Positions 25,476-39,547 of a stretch of 64,000 nt of DNA are shown one piece after another; positions within the stretch are counted from its first letter, which is position 1; each line of letters begins with the position of its first letter. The translations under genes and the position numbers were made by a program. This DNA is from Trochalopteron elliotii (taxonomy: Eukaryota; Chordata; Aves; Passeriformes; Leiothrichidae), in contig JANPWX010000077.1 in NCBI GenBank assembly GCA_024734555.1, positions 802,271 through 866,270 of the forward strand, given 5' to 3'. The notes under the pieces were generated by a model, which did not search any database, was not told where the DNA came from, and saw only the letters and a program-made list of their open reading frames with translations.

Positions 25476-28400
25476 GATGTCATCTACTTTTTCATTCCTC
25501 AAGATAAGTAGAAAGCAATATACTTAAATAGCTAATTTTTATTCAGGGATATCTTTCTGCTCCTGTTTTTTTAACCAACATCAGTTATCTTTTCTCACCA
25601 CCTGTCTCAATTTGGAATTGACAAATACTTCTTGGACTATTTCAACAGCATAGTTATAAGATTGTGTCAATCCTGTTACAGCCACTGCTCTTATGGTAAT
25701 ATTCTTATGCTATATTAGCATATATTATGTTAATATAACTAATATGTCCTTACTCTGATGACAATATGGAGCTTCATCTTTCTTTCTGGTTTGAAAAGAG
25801 AAAAAAAGTCAACAAACAAATCAAACAAGTGGTCAGTAATAGGTAGCTATTGTTTTACATCAGTTCAGCAAACTAGAAGCCTGAGCCAGCAAGCCTCATT
25901 CTATGTTGACACCAAGGAAATAAGAGTTTATCCAGTAATATAATGAAAAAGTGTGGGGCTGAAATTTTTTTCAGTTATAAATTCTTTACCAGTAACTTCC
26001 CACAGTCAGATTCTTGTCAGCAGTTTGGCAAACAGCTGTTATGAGTCAGTGACTTGTGGGACTGAGGGCCTTGATGTCATGTCACTGAATTACAGCTCAT
26101 GAGGGTCTTAAAAGTCTTTTTGAAACAGAACCACACAAGAAACTCCAAGCAAGGTTTTGTCCTCTTTTTTGTTCAGCATCTTCCTGTTCAGTTCCTCTGA
26201 TAATTGCCCATAACTTATAAGTGAGCCCAATTTGTTTGTAGCCTTTAATGCATCCTTTTAAGCATACCGTAACAAATGAGTGAGCAGGGAAAAAGAAGGT
26301 AGCATGATGACTCCTGTTCACACCAGATAATTTCAAAGGCTTTATTTTTTTAAAAGGAAGATGTAAGCCATGGCAGGACTATTAATTACTGGGTCTCTTG
26401 CCTAATTTGTTTGACTGAAGCCAAATAATAACATTTTTGTCTTGCCAGGAGTTTTGATGGATGAGTATCATGTAAACAAATGACTCATTGGTCTCACTTT
26501 GTAGAGAGAGAATGAGACTGTCAGACTACTTTATAGGTAGTGGGAAGACAGACACTTAGGGAGCAAATTAACCCCTTTTTCCTCCAGGGTACACTTTTAA
26601 ATGAATCAGATATTTCTAAAAAAATCAGTCTTTGAAACAATATAAAAAGTTAATTGTGATTACTTCAGATATAGCTGAGATATGGGTGTCAGAGCTTTAA
26701 ATGCTATGTAATATTGATTTGATGTCCTTTTAGAGATTTAAGAGAATGCAGAGAATGTAATAAATGAAATTTTATACATTGTGGAAGATTGTCCATTGTC
26801 CTTACGTCATTAAGCCCATGACGGGATTGAAAAAGGAACCTCTTAAACAGGCATATGTGTCTGTAAATTACTGTGACATTTGACGGTAGAATATTAGCTG
26901 AGCTCATTACATTTTTGACACTGATGTCTTATAAGTGCTTCAGTCTGTAGAGAGAGCTACAGCAGCTTCTGTGAGCAAAAAGCAATTAGGTAAAAATCTC
27001 AGTCCTGATTTTCACAATACTAACGTATATGTGAGGTGTGTAGCACCACTCAGATAAATGACACAGATTTGTAGAGAATTTGTGTGAAAAAATAGCTTAT
27101 CAGTTTCCAAAATGGCACAATACATTAAGGCTACTTAATATTGGGAGGAGAAAAGAAAAGTGGAATTAGGGAGTTAATTTACATTATTTGAATGGTAAAA
27201 AAGAATTCAGTCCATGGAAGAGATATAGAATTAAATAATTTGTGGCAAAACAATCTTTCAAATACTTATATACCAGAGCAGAAATTTTGTATCCACGAAA
27301 CTCTGAGGTAAGACCTTTATCTCTTGGCACCCATCTTGCAGGTCTCAAGCATTTACTGAAAATGCCAAGAGGAAGAAGTACAAATGCAGAACTGGAGCAC
27401 TGCTGAATAGGATGTTACCTATTCATGTTACATGAAAATGAGCCAGCATTAACTTATGAAGAGAAAATTTACCAACAATTTTGAGATGACAGTCCTCTGC
27501 AGACATTTGGGATTAAAAGAAGACAGTTTTCCTGTGAGATGGTCATTTTATTTACATAAATGCAATTCCTTAAACTGCCACTAAAATAAATTAGGTAATA
27601 TTGTTAATACTGGAAGCAGAATATTTTACTCTTTTTCTCTGGAAATAAACATAACGGATGAAAATTACTTGTGTGAAGCATAGTACTTTTATAGATCAAA
27701 AATGAGAAATCACAAAAGAAGCACTGTAAGGAAATTAATGGACAGGAAAAAACCAATGCTTCTAAATCACGTAGAATTAAAATGCATTCTAAAACAAATT
27801 TTCTCCACTTACTTTTTATTTTGCAGGGCCTTCTGTTCCAACTGTACAAGAATTCATCCCTCACTTCCTCATTACTGCTTCATGCCATTTTTTCTATCAT
27901 GCATGTTTTGTTCTTTTTTGGTCTATTCACTTAATGAGAACAGGAGCATTTTTCTCTAAAAAAAAGTGGTTGTTCTTCCAAATCTTGCAGGGTAGGCAAA
28001 GACCTAAAAAGAGAAATCATTAAGCTGAGTACAATAAGAACTATACATGTAACATTTGTTTGCTTTATCTTAGGGATAATTAGTAGGAGGTGTTAATGCC
28101 TGTTCAGGAACTCAGTGTAGACTATGGTTTTCAAATTCAGACTTAAAATAGAGAAGGACTTTCAGAGTTGCAACGTATCTCTATCACACAAATTACAAGA
28201 TTTTTTTAAGTCACTGCTTTTTAGGGATTCAAATCTTAACACCTTATGATTATGCTAGACCATCATCCAGTTCCTGGATGGGAAAAAAAAAAACAAACCT
28301 GTATCCAAACTGTACAGTTTTTAAGGAAACTTCTGGCTTTGTATGGGAGTGCAGGTATAAAACAATGACATATTGATTAAATAATAGAGGTATGAAACCA

Positions 28401-29929
28401 CAATATTCATCAATATTTTAAGTCTCATGACTATTCTGTCAATTTAATGACAGAATTAAAATGCAGAGTAAAATATTTAGGTTTTAAAGATTTCTTGTGG
28501 CATTGTTGGTAACACATTATTTTTGTCATACTTCAGAGCAATTTTTTTCAGAGGTTTGGAATGCACGAAGATCAAAATACAAAGAGAGATACCCTATATT
28601 GAATATTGTCATTGTATCTATTTAGCAGAACTCGCATTACTATCACTTGAGATGAAACACTTCACAATCAGCAATACAATACTGCTGTGTCTAAAAGCAG
28701 TAATAGACATTCCAACAAACAAGTGTGATCCTCCTCCCTACGTTATTTATGAATGTTAATCATTAACTATAATAAAAGCATAATTAATAACAAAGAATTG
28801 TGTTTCCATTTGTTTGCTTTATAGTCCATAAAAGTTCTTTGGATATGTGGCCCAACTATACAGGAAGCTTAGGAAATCTAGGATATGGCTTTAAACCCAT
28901 CCCCTGGATAAATGTCTCTCTCTCTTTGCTGGAGTAACACAAAGCTTCTACATTCAGTGGAAATTCCTGTGGTTTTATCCAAAATTAGAACTTACTCTGC
29001 AACCCCAGTCCTATGTTTTTACAAGTATAGCATTGAAAATTTGGTTTAGGTCCTTTCTGTAAGTGCAATATGTATATTGGTATTTTAGCAATATCTTAGG
29101 AATTAAAGAAAAAAAACATTCTTCAAAGATAATATCATGCAAAATTACTCTATTCTCCTTAGTACCCATATGAAACAATTAGTGTTAGGTTAAATTTCAT
29201 ATACTTCCAGCAGGGAATGCAATCACACCTTTTTTTATTCAACCAGATTTGATGGAATAAAAACCCATTAATTTCAACTTGTTACAACCTAAAGGCTTAC
29301 CCGTGCTTTTGGTGTATGAGGTTCCTGACATGAGTCTGCAGAATTATGCAATACAAAAAGACATGGAGTCTTCATCCTGTTAGTTTCCCCACTTTGTTAC
29401 AGATAACCTCCCTGCCGCCCATGTTTAGATGTGTCTTTGAGGAGGAGCTGTTCAATGATCTTATGAGGCACAGAGGTGAGGCTGATATACTTTGCCATCT
29501 TAAACGGGTAAAACCTGCAACTTTGTCATCATATAGTATTATTTATGTAATCTGGGTGACATCTATTCAGTTTAAGACTCAGAGAACATTTTTTAAATTT
29601 TTTTCTCTGCCTTGAATATTTAAATGCTACATTTTTTTCCCTGTTTTTCAAAGTAAAAGTGACATTCTCTTTCATCCATTGCCTCTTCCTGACTTCTATT
29701 TCTCCTTTCTGCAGACTGGTTATTTTCCAGATCTCCTTCATGTCTTGAGAGAAACATTAAGTTTATGAAAATTCATTCTTATCTCCCTTGGTTAATCTAT
29801 CTTATATAAAAGTTACCGTCTGTCCCAGCTTCCCATATAATTTCTGTCAGCGGGGCATTGGAGTGTAGTGTCTATTATTCTACTCTCCCCACTATTTATA
29901 GAAACACATTATGGCACCTTCCCCCCTCT

Positions 29930-29944
29930 CCCCCCCCCCCCCCC
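29930..29944. repeat. C15 homopolymer beside a second C tract
   Basis: Fifteen consecutive C follow CCCCCCTCT at 29921-29929. The minus strand therefore carries G15 and G6 runs able in principle to form a G-quadruplex. Run length may be inexact because of sequencing error. Confidence 0.9.
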
Positions 29945-31549
29945 ATATCTGACATGCATAGTGATATAAATGTCTTTGCTTCATGACCACGTTTCAGCTT
30001 CTCCTTCTGATACCAGATGCTGCTTCCATCAGCACTTCCTCTTGCAGACTAAGTGATCAGCCAGAAAGACTAAAGGATTTTGTATTAAACCAGTGATGTG
30101 ATAAATGGGTTTGGCCTCAAAAAGACCTATTCCTCTCATACGCTTACTGGAATTTGAAGATTGGTTCATAAGCTGCAATTCCAGACCAATTATTTTAAAA
30201 GAACTTTAGAACAAATGTAAGTATTCTCTTAATGAAAAGTGATATGAAAGTGGTCATGGGGAAAAGATTCTCATTTTGACATGAAAGAATAAAGAATATA
30301 CAGCAAATATAACTGTGATCTCTGCTGGAAGTAACTTCCATTGCTGAGAAACGTAGCAGCACCAGGTGATTTGTAGCATCAGCCATCAATACAGAGGAAG
30401 TGCAATCTGAGCCAGTCAACAACAACTCATCATGATACTAGAATACTTATGAAAATAAAATAGCATTATATATAAACATAATTTTTACATCTTAGTCATA
30501 TTAACCAGTCTTTTAAGTAAATATATGATGGATTGAGACTTGGTCTTACCTAAGGCAGGTACTATTCCCCTGTGGCACTATGACAGAATTTTTTTGTTTG
30601 GGTGGGGGTCACATTTCACAAAAAAAAAAAGTTTTAACTACCTCTGTAGCTATCATTTATAAGAATAGAACTGGGTGGAAAAAGAAAGTGAAAACTTTCT
30701 CTTTAGTCCATTAGGAATTTTGCTCTTCGATTGTTTAAGTCCTGCAGATCATTTTCTAATCATCCAAATCCACTTGGTTACGTTAGGCTGTACAAGGAAA
30801 TTATTTTGTTTTGGAAGATCAGGAAGGAAGTCAGCAACAGACAATGGGAAGTTGTCATTTGTTTTTCAGCACAATCTAATTTTAAAAACCAACCCTTTCA
30901 CTTTGCAGAGCTGAAAAAATACAGGCAGTGTGCTGAAAAATGAGAGCTGGCAGGACATTCACTATTAAACCTGCCAGCCAGCAGAAACCTTTAGCCTAGC
31001 AATTAAGTTGAAGTATGACAAAAGCATAGATCAGATTGTTTGCACTTAAACTCATAGAGGACAAGTTATTATCCACCATTTCAATTCCAGTATAATAAAA
31101 AATTATTCATCTAATAAGAAATGATCAATGAAACTTAAACTTAAAAAGTAATGAAACAAAATGTGAGAAAAGACCCAATAGCTTGAACTGACAAATAGAG
31201 AGAAGCATCCTGTATCTTTCCTAGAAATCAACCACTGTTAGCTACAGCTGATTCAATGCTATTCACTTAATAGTTGTTGATTTTGGAAAGCAATTTAATG
31301 ACCTGTTCATTAACTACTTTTAAGTCACACATTTTGAATGTGATTATTTAATAGTAGTTATAATAAACCCACATGTGAAATAGCAATAATAACAATAATC
31401 TTACAAGAAAGTGTTGAGGTACTCAGTTAATTTGTATCCATATGCCTGGAAGGCAAAGATAAATTCTTAAACTACATTATTTCATCCTTCCCACTGCAAT
31501 AATCATTTAGCATGAGAATCATTCCTAACCAAATATAACCAAACTAAGT

Positions 31550-32035
31550 GGTTTAGGAGCAACAAGACCTGGCTGTTCTGTAGGGAAAGAGGCAGGGGTT
31601 GCCATCCTCTCTGGCAGGTCAGGGGAATCCTCAAGGCAGTGCACCACCCTGAGAAACCTGTCAATATTTTTCAGCAGTATTTTTCTTATTGTCAGTAACT
31701 TTTCCCTTCTAACTAGAAAAACTTTATGGCTGCTCACCTCAGAAGTCAAGTTAGAAAGTAGGGACCAGGGCTGGGATCAACAGAGATGTGGCTGGGCAAG
31801 GGCAGGGCTGTGACAGCTCTGGGATGAGGGACAGAGACACAGATGAAGAGAAATGAAGCAGGACCTCCCCAATGAGTTTTCTGCCATTTCTTTCTCACTA
31901 AGTAGTCTGGGCCAAGATTGCACCACTGAGCTACATCCCTGCAGTAGCATGGAGTGCAGGCAGCTCCAAGGAGGCAGAGAGCGTGCATCAGATCCAACAC
32001 TAAACAAGCATTTATTTTTCAGCTTGCAAAACACG
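31550..32035. other. Mildly GC-rich block of unknown origin
   Basis: This block is less AT-rich than its surroundings, with patches such as GGGCTGGGATCAACAGAGATG and GGCAGCTCCAAGGAGGCAGAG. Near its right end, AGCATTTATTTTTCAGC gives AATAAATGC on the minus strand, a layout reminiscent of the LTRs here. I find no terminal repeats or target duplication. The frames in it (31746-32000 and 31777-32034 minus) overlap each other and look like chance. An old LTR fragment is possible but not shown. Confidence 0.3.
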
Positions 32036-35000
32036 CAGTTCTAATTTCTATTGAAACAATAATTTAAAAAAACCCTAAGAAATCATTAAAACTCAAATAA
32101 TGCAACCAAACTGGGTTTTATAGAAAATTTCATCTCTGAAACATTACTGGCCACTCAAAGAGCTCAAAAACAAATAAGTTTCAGACTCCATATTAAACTG
32201 CATTTCAGGTCCAAGCTGTGACAAAATTAACAAATTAGCAGTCTGAAATGACAACTCCTATAATTTCATGTACAAACAATGGAGGACAGATTTTATTATC
32301 TCCTGCCATTTATAAATATATATTACTTACAATCAAATCTTACTCATCTATGAATACAAACAGTAAAAAGTAAACAATATCAAAATTACACATTTCAGCA
32401 CAGATTGTGAATCACTGATTTTTTACCTCCAGGTAATGCTAGTCACATTGCAGAGTAAAATAATCTGGGAAGACAGAGACTAAGAAGAAAATTCAAAGGG
32501 ATGTCCGAGGTAAGAAGATTGCAATTTTGCTACACAAGCAATTGCTCTACATGGGTCAAACCTGACATATTAAGTGAATTCTGAAGCTTTTCACAACATA
32601 AAGAAGATATGAGAAGACACAGATTGCAATGCCCTTGGTAAAGAAAAATTTTCCAATGTCACAAGGGAAGGTGTCATTTAGAGGCAGAAAAATATGCATA
32701 AAAATGTTCTAAAATAGACATTTATCTATATTTTGAATATTAAATATTCTATATAATCTAACAATTGTTTGCAAAATTATAGATTTTTTTACTTCCTATA
32801 ACGAAACAACTCAAAATGCTTGCTATAATAAGCAGAATAGGAAGAGCTACAGAGAAAAAAGAATCAGAGTTCAAAGACTAGAAGAATAGAAATAAGTGGT
32901 GGTTCTGAACAGTTCACTTTCTATGATGCTCCAATTAACAATGATAATGAAGTATTTTCTGTATTTCTGTATAATTACTATTCATTTAATCAAAGAAAAA
33001 ATTGAATTTGCATGAGAATTGTAGTTATGCTAAATGAGGGATTTTTCAACCACAGGAGGCAGAAAAAATCTCTAAAGGGAAAGAGGGTTTCTTTAAAAGT
33101 CATCTGAAAAAAAATTTGATTGTTGCAAGAAAAAATTATGTAAAATGCACCAATACATTGAAAAACAATTGTGTTATAGTCAGTCATTAAACTGAAGAAA
33201 AAAAAGAAAACCCAACAAGTGCTCTTAGTACTAAATGATTGTAAATCTAAATAAGGTCTTAGATATGATATAGATACTGTGATTTCCGCAAAGCCTCAGA
33301 ATCTCGTAATTTCCCATTAATGCTTCTTAATCAAAGATTTCCATTGATTTACATTTTATATGCAAATAATAAAAGCTATTACACATTATGTACATACATG
33401 GATCTTGGTATATCTCAATGCTTTGTGGAGGGATTTTCTTGACCAAATAGTGCTGAGGGATTTGTAGGAATACAGCAATTCTCTATTTTTTTGTGAACAG
33501 ACCAGTGGGATAGATAGATGGTTAAACCTCTGTTCAGTGCAGATTTGTTACCTAGTACATTCTGAGGATGTCTTTGCTCTTTTTCCAGACTTGTCATAGA
33601 GGCATCCCCTGGCTGATTTACACACAGAGCTATATTCTTCAATTCTTCTCTTTTCTAAATGAAGAGGCTCCATGTTGTATCAAAAACACTTCTTTTGATG
33701 CCAAAGTGTGTGACCTACATTTTTGGATAATGAATGCAATCCCACTTAATAAATTAGGTTCTCAACATAATCTAATAATATTTGATCATCCAAAGTATTA
33801 CTGCTTCCTTATTGTCTGTCAGCAATTTTATTAATTTTTAAAGCCTTACTTTACTAAAAGTCATTGGTGAGAATATGAAATAAGGTTGAAGAACCTCTCA
33901 ACCTTCTGTTGAGAAACAAACTTGTGGTCCTCTTTCATCATTATCAACTGTATCTTTCCCTTTGAACAATTCCTTTGTTTGTTTTACAAATCTCTGCTTT
34001 CCCCAGCTTTCCTAGTAATGTGACAGTGTACCAAGGTCTTTATTGATGTCTAGGAAGATTAGATCAAGAATATTTTACTACTGTGAAAAAAATCAATTAT
34101 CCTGTCTAAGAATATAGTAGTTAAATTGGACATGACCTATCTTTGTTAAATATGTGTTGTTTTTAATCCAGTCTCATCTAACTGACTTAATTTTTGATTG
34201 AGTATATTGTTTTAATTAGTTATAGCGCTTTTTTTCATGATTCCATAGTTTTATTAATCGGAGTAAAACTATATCTTATGTGAAGTCATACAAAAATAAA
34301 ATTAAAAAAAAAGACCAAATAAACCTGCATTGATAATCAAGTGGTAAAGAACTATTTCATTGCAAAGATGTTTTCTGCAATATGAAGAAAAATAAGAAAA
34401 ATACAAAAGAAGCTATGGGGGAAAAGTTGTCAATGCATCATGAAAGTTGTCTACCATTTCATTTTATCATCAACAATTTCATCCTTTTAGGACAAGAACA
34501 TAACATAAGTCATTAGATTAGCCTGTTTTCCAGATACTAGAGTGATAGTCTGAGGTGGAGTGATAAGGAAGAGATGATATTAAAAGTAAAATTTAAGTCA
34601 AATGTGCAATTCATCGCTGAATAATTTCCTTTTTTGTGTATGTATAAAGGGAGACAATAGTCTGAATTTAAGAGAATGGATTTGTCTTAAACTTCATTAA
34701 ATTTACCAAATATTTTCTAAGTACCGAATAATCTTCGGTATTCACGACAAATACCCAAAGTAGTAATGCAGTCCAGACAAAAAAGTTGCTGTTATTCAGG
34801 ATATTTGTGAGCTCCCAAAACTGTGCAAGTTTACTGGGAAACATTTGAGCTTTTTACTGAAAATCTTATTTTAAAATAATATTGGTAAATTCTTTGCTTG
34901 TTTGTTTTATAAAAATTCATAACAATATAATAGAATTGATGGGCCTACCAATGCATTTCTGCTTCAGAATTTCATATCTAGAAACTGAATATCATGCAGA

Positions 35001-35250
35001 ATTATTGATAGTTATATTCCTATACACCTGAAAATTCACCAAGTATTTTCATGACAACATAAAATTCTTAAGCTTAAATAAGTTCTTTCTTTCCTTAAAA
35101 CTGTATTATGTATAGGTACAACAAACCTCAGAGCTACCATGACATCAGTTTTACTGTAATGGTTGAGATTTCAAAGTACACTAGTTTTCCTGTTCTTGAT
35201 TTCCTAATCTACAGTTTATTATTGCAGGAATGGTACAACCTGAGTAATGT

Positions 35251-35345
35251 TGTCCTGGTTTAGGGCAGGACATGTTTAGACAAAAAGGAAAGGTGGCCAT
35301 TCCACCAGTTCTTTGGGAGTTTCCCCTTCTCTAAAAAAAGTCCTG
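35251..35345 (+). mobile_element. Possible LTR end fragment
   Basis: The sequence opens TGTCCTGGTTTAGGGCAGG, similar to the start of several bird endogenous-retrovirus LTRs as I remember them, and continues through AAAGGAAAGGTGGCCATTCC. The similarity fades after about 95 bp into AT-rich DNA. No second end or target duplication was found. Confidence 0.35.
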
Positions 35346-36164
35346 TCTTTCATCTACTATAAATTCACACTTGAGAATCCAACACTATATTTCAAGTACA
35401 GTTTTTAAAATAATTATTGTTTTCTTTATTCTGTATATGATTTATATAAGTTAGAAAGAGAATAATTTGCAGTTGCATTGCTCTTAATTAACTGCTACAG
35501 AGGGAGATTTAATTGGGGATTATAAATCAAGTTAGTTTCTCTGTAGCCATTAGCATCCTACATTAAGTCTCATCCGTGAAACAGAGCAAAATTCTCCTCA
35601 GCAGCTGGGGCAGTTCTGTAATTGGTTCAACGTGCTGTAGGCACTTTTCACAGGTTTCCACACAGCATCCAGGATGAAACAATACCCAGGGCAAAAATAA
35701 GACAGATATTAATCTTATACAAAAATTTAAAATACAATGTCTAGGCCAAAGTATTATATGTGTATGAATATGCTAATTTATTCCAGGAAATAAATTTTTT
35801 CTGTAAGTAATTTTTTAAGCTTTAATTTACCAATTATTCCAGCAGTTCCTCTTTGTTTCTCTTTTAATCTTGATTTAACTATGTTGTTGCCTAATTGGAA
35901 TTTTCCAGTTCCTTCTAGCTGACCTGCTGTCACCTAAGAGTTTACCAGCAAGTGAATTATTGTTATAATTAAATTTCATTAAATTTCAAGCACAATGAAG
36001 CACAATCAGAGAATAAGGAATACCACAGAGCATATTCAATTTTCTAATACATTCAACATCATTTTTCATCAGTGAAGTATGTAGCTCAGTTTCTGACTAA
36101 GGATGGAAGTTGTCTGATCTGTTGCTCTTGCTCTGGATGATGATAGCAATACCACACTTCTGTG

Positions 36165-36306
36165 TACACTAAATTATGTATATTTTTATTTATTGCTAAC
36201 AGTTTGGCTTTCAAATATTACAAAATCCATTATTTTCATATACACTATATTGTGCATATTTTATTTTTTGATAACATTTTGTTTGCTTTTCAAATATGAC
36301 TAAAAT
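36165..36306. repeat. Diverged 76-bp tandem duplication
   Basis: TACACTAAATTATGTATATT at 36165 and TACACTATATTGTGCATATT at 36241 begin two copies 76 bp apart. Both then carry TT(A)TTTATT/TTTTTTG, (T)AACA, GTTTG, GCTTTTCAAATAT-like blocks and ACAAAAT/ACTAAAAT in the same order. It is an old local duplication. Confidence 0.7.
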
Positions 36307-38860
36307 AATTATTAACATCTTTGAAATAATAAGGAAACAGATTCAGAAAAAAAAATTAATTTTCTAGGAACTTTAGCTACTATTCCTGTGATCCTGGTTT
36401 ACTGCATTTCATTCCTAATCTAATCATTTTGAAGAGAATTATTTTGAAGGAATATGTTATCCATGTCATTACACAGCTTTTATTAAGTAGGTTAAACACT
36501 ATTCCAAAAATTGAAAAGTAGGTAAGGCATATGCTTCTAGAGGTGAAGAAAAAAATTACCTTTGGGACTACTAGGTGTATGGGATTTTTAAATCTCTCTG
36601 TTATTACGATATACTTGATTGATAATATTTAGAAAATATTTATCACATGAAATTTACTTTACAAGCTCTCATTATTTGATCCAAATAGAAAGATATTTAT
36701 ATTATCTATTCTGTATTATAGTTTACTCCTTTTCAAAATATGTTACAACTGTACTCAGTTGATTGTTAATGTTAGCAGTGACAATTGTAACAGATATTTT
36801 TCATTTCTCTCTTAAGCTGACTGCAGCTGAATAACTGAGGAATAAGTAATTTCTTCCTCAATAGCTGAAAATGAAAAGTCTATTTTAAAGGAAAGAAAGT
36901 CTTGAATAGTTATGTTAACATATTTTACATATAAATCAATATAATACGGAAAATATTATTTAAATATTTATTATTGAAACATATTTATAGTAAAAATCTG
37001 ACTGCTCATCAAATCCAATTATATTCAAAGAGGTGTTTTTATTATATGTTTATCACTTTGTTTTCATTTTGTTTGTGCCTAGTTTCTGTTCTTTTAATTC
37101 TGGCATTGATTACTTTGGTTTATTTCCCAGTTCTAGTTCTATTTTATGTATATTAACAATTTTGATTAACTGATACATACTGCAAGATCTGGCACCTGAA
37201 AAGTTAGATAATATTTCAGCAGTAGGAATGTGGAAGCTCGAACAATACAGTTTTCACCATGATTTTTAAAGTGTTGTAGTTCAGTTAGTGTCATTAAAGA
37301 GAGGATACCTCTCAAAGCTGTAGCAAAAAAATTGGCATAAAGAAAAGAGCCTTTTTTCTTCCTAGCTTGTTTCAAAAGCTGCAGTCAGCCAGAGGAGTGT
37401 AAGGGAAGCACTTTCAAATTCAGCAAATAAGATTCCAAACTATACTCAGGGGAAAGTAATGTGTTGCAGCTCTCTAGTTGCAGATGGTGCACTTAGTAAG
37501 TAACTCCAATTCTTTTGAACTAAAGACTGTTTGAGATTTAAATTTCAGGTGAAAGAGTTACCCACTAGGATACAAAAATAAAGTGTAGGAAACCAATTTC
37601 CACTTTTACCTAATAAAAATAATAATAGAAGAACATGGACCTGAAAGGTGATGAACAGGATTGCAAAGTTCTGTAAAACCACCTTAGGTTTATTTTAATA
37701 TGATCCTAAGCAGAGCTCTATAGTAGGGTAGTGCATAGCTTGTCTGACTTCCTTTCCATATCTTTGTCTGAAAATGCCATATATTGGAATCTGTATGCAT
37801 ATAAAACTTTATGCTTCTCACAGTTTGATTTTTTTCCCTCCCCTTGGAACTCCTGTATGTTATATTTCACCTTCATAGACAGTTTAAAAAAACCTATAAT
37901 GCATAGCTAGATGCATATATTTGTATAAGAGATACCTTTAATATAAGAGATCATTTTAAAATTTAGCTGTGGTGGCTCAGTGAAAAGACAACATAAAATC
38001 CAATTTTAGGAAGAAAGTCTGTCTGGATTACAGATTTTCTCTTTACAACATAACTGAGACATTTTGTTCACTCTTTAGACCATTGAGATATGCTGAATAT
38101 TCATTAGACTATGATATATGCAAGGACATTTAGAATATTTCCTCCCCTGGAGACAGTATCTAGATTAGAAAATTCTAGCATGTTTTAGCAATTCCCCTCA
38201 AATTTACATTTTGCCAGTATTGGGAGACTCATCTATTAATTCAAGTCAAAACTATTTAATGTAGTCACTAGCTTTTCATGTTTCTCCTCCAATGTGAAAC
38301 AAAAGAAATTAATATAATTAACAACATTGTACACTTTAAACGAGTAACTATATTTTTTTTTGCTCTAACTGCACACTGCTAATAAAAGACAATGTTGCTC
38401 AAGAGAAAAACTGAATTAATTTTGTATATAGTATATTAATCAACACATGACATTCCTATTATTTACTAAATTCCATATGTCCAACAAGTCTGTTCTGATG
38501 AATTCTGAAATATTTTAGAAAAAATTATTGACTAAGTGGCAGGCATATAGATAGTGGATAAAAATGTGAAGCTTACTTGGTGTTTTTTTGATGCGTTAAG
38601 AGTAACGTATTTGCTGTCATTGAAAAACAACACTAACTCCAAAGAGAAACAAATTGTTTTTCCATGTCTGAAAGCATGTAATTTGTTTTGCAAATATTTA
38701 ACTACAGCTAAATGTATTAAAAATAAGAGGTGTTAAATTGAAGAAAATACTATGAAAGTGATGAAAATAGCAGAATTAAATCTGTCATCTCTGCCACAAT
38801 CTGTTAATGAACTGGATAAACTCAGAGATAATCTGTTAGTAAGGGAGAAGATAAAAATAA

Positions 38861-38882
38861 ATTATATATATATATAAAATAT
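38861..38882. repeat. (TA)n microsatellite
   Basis: A short pure TA run within ATAAATTATATATATATATAAAATATA. Confidence 0.85.
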
Positions 38883-39446
38883 ATTTTTCCTGCTTTTAAA
38901 TGAATATATCCATGAAAAATAACAATGGTGTTTTGTATTTACTTGTTTATGATGGGTTAGCCTTGATGAAAATCTGGGCTTCTACTCAGTCACCTGCTCA
39001 TCCTCATCCTTCAGCAGGACTGGGGTAGAAATAGTAAGAATAGGAATAGCAAAGCAAAGGTGGATATAAAGACAAGGAGATTGCTACTAATTATTGTCTT
39101 GGACAAAAAAAGAATCAATTTGGGCAAAACCGACTTAATTTATTGCCAATTAAATATTTAGTCACTGTTTCAAGTAGAAGTATGCAAAAAAATCAGCCCC
39201 AGATAAACACCTCTCTTACCCACTTTTTCAGGGTCAGCTTCACTCCCTCACTCCCAAATGTAATAATTTTGAAAAGACTCAGCTACACTGCAGTGTCCAC
39301 ACATCTTTTGAGAGAAATTTTAAAGGGTGGAACGGTGGAGATGCCCAGTGTGTCACCTTTAGTTAGCCCACATATTCTTGAGAAGTGAAAGTTCAGACTT
39401 AACTGTGTCTCTGGGATGTCCTATTACTGCTTCAAATGCTTTACAG

Positions 39447-39547
39447 TTGGTTTTTTTGGTTTGTTTGTTGTTTTATTGGTTTGTTTGTTTTGGGGTTGTT
39501 TTGTTGTTGTTGTTGGTTGGTTGGTTGGTTTGATTTTTTTTTTTTTT
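39447..39547. repeat. G/T-rich low-complexity block
   Basis: TTTG- and TTG-type units are followed by four GGTT units at about 39514-39531 and then a T run ending near 39547. Almost only G and T occur on the plus strand. Confidence 0.9.

Noticed and set aside
26802..26810. TTACGTCA as a CRE site
   Set aside because: An isolated match without TATA box, gene or second motif.
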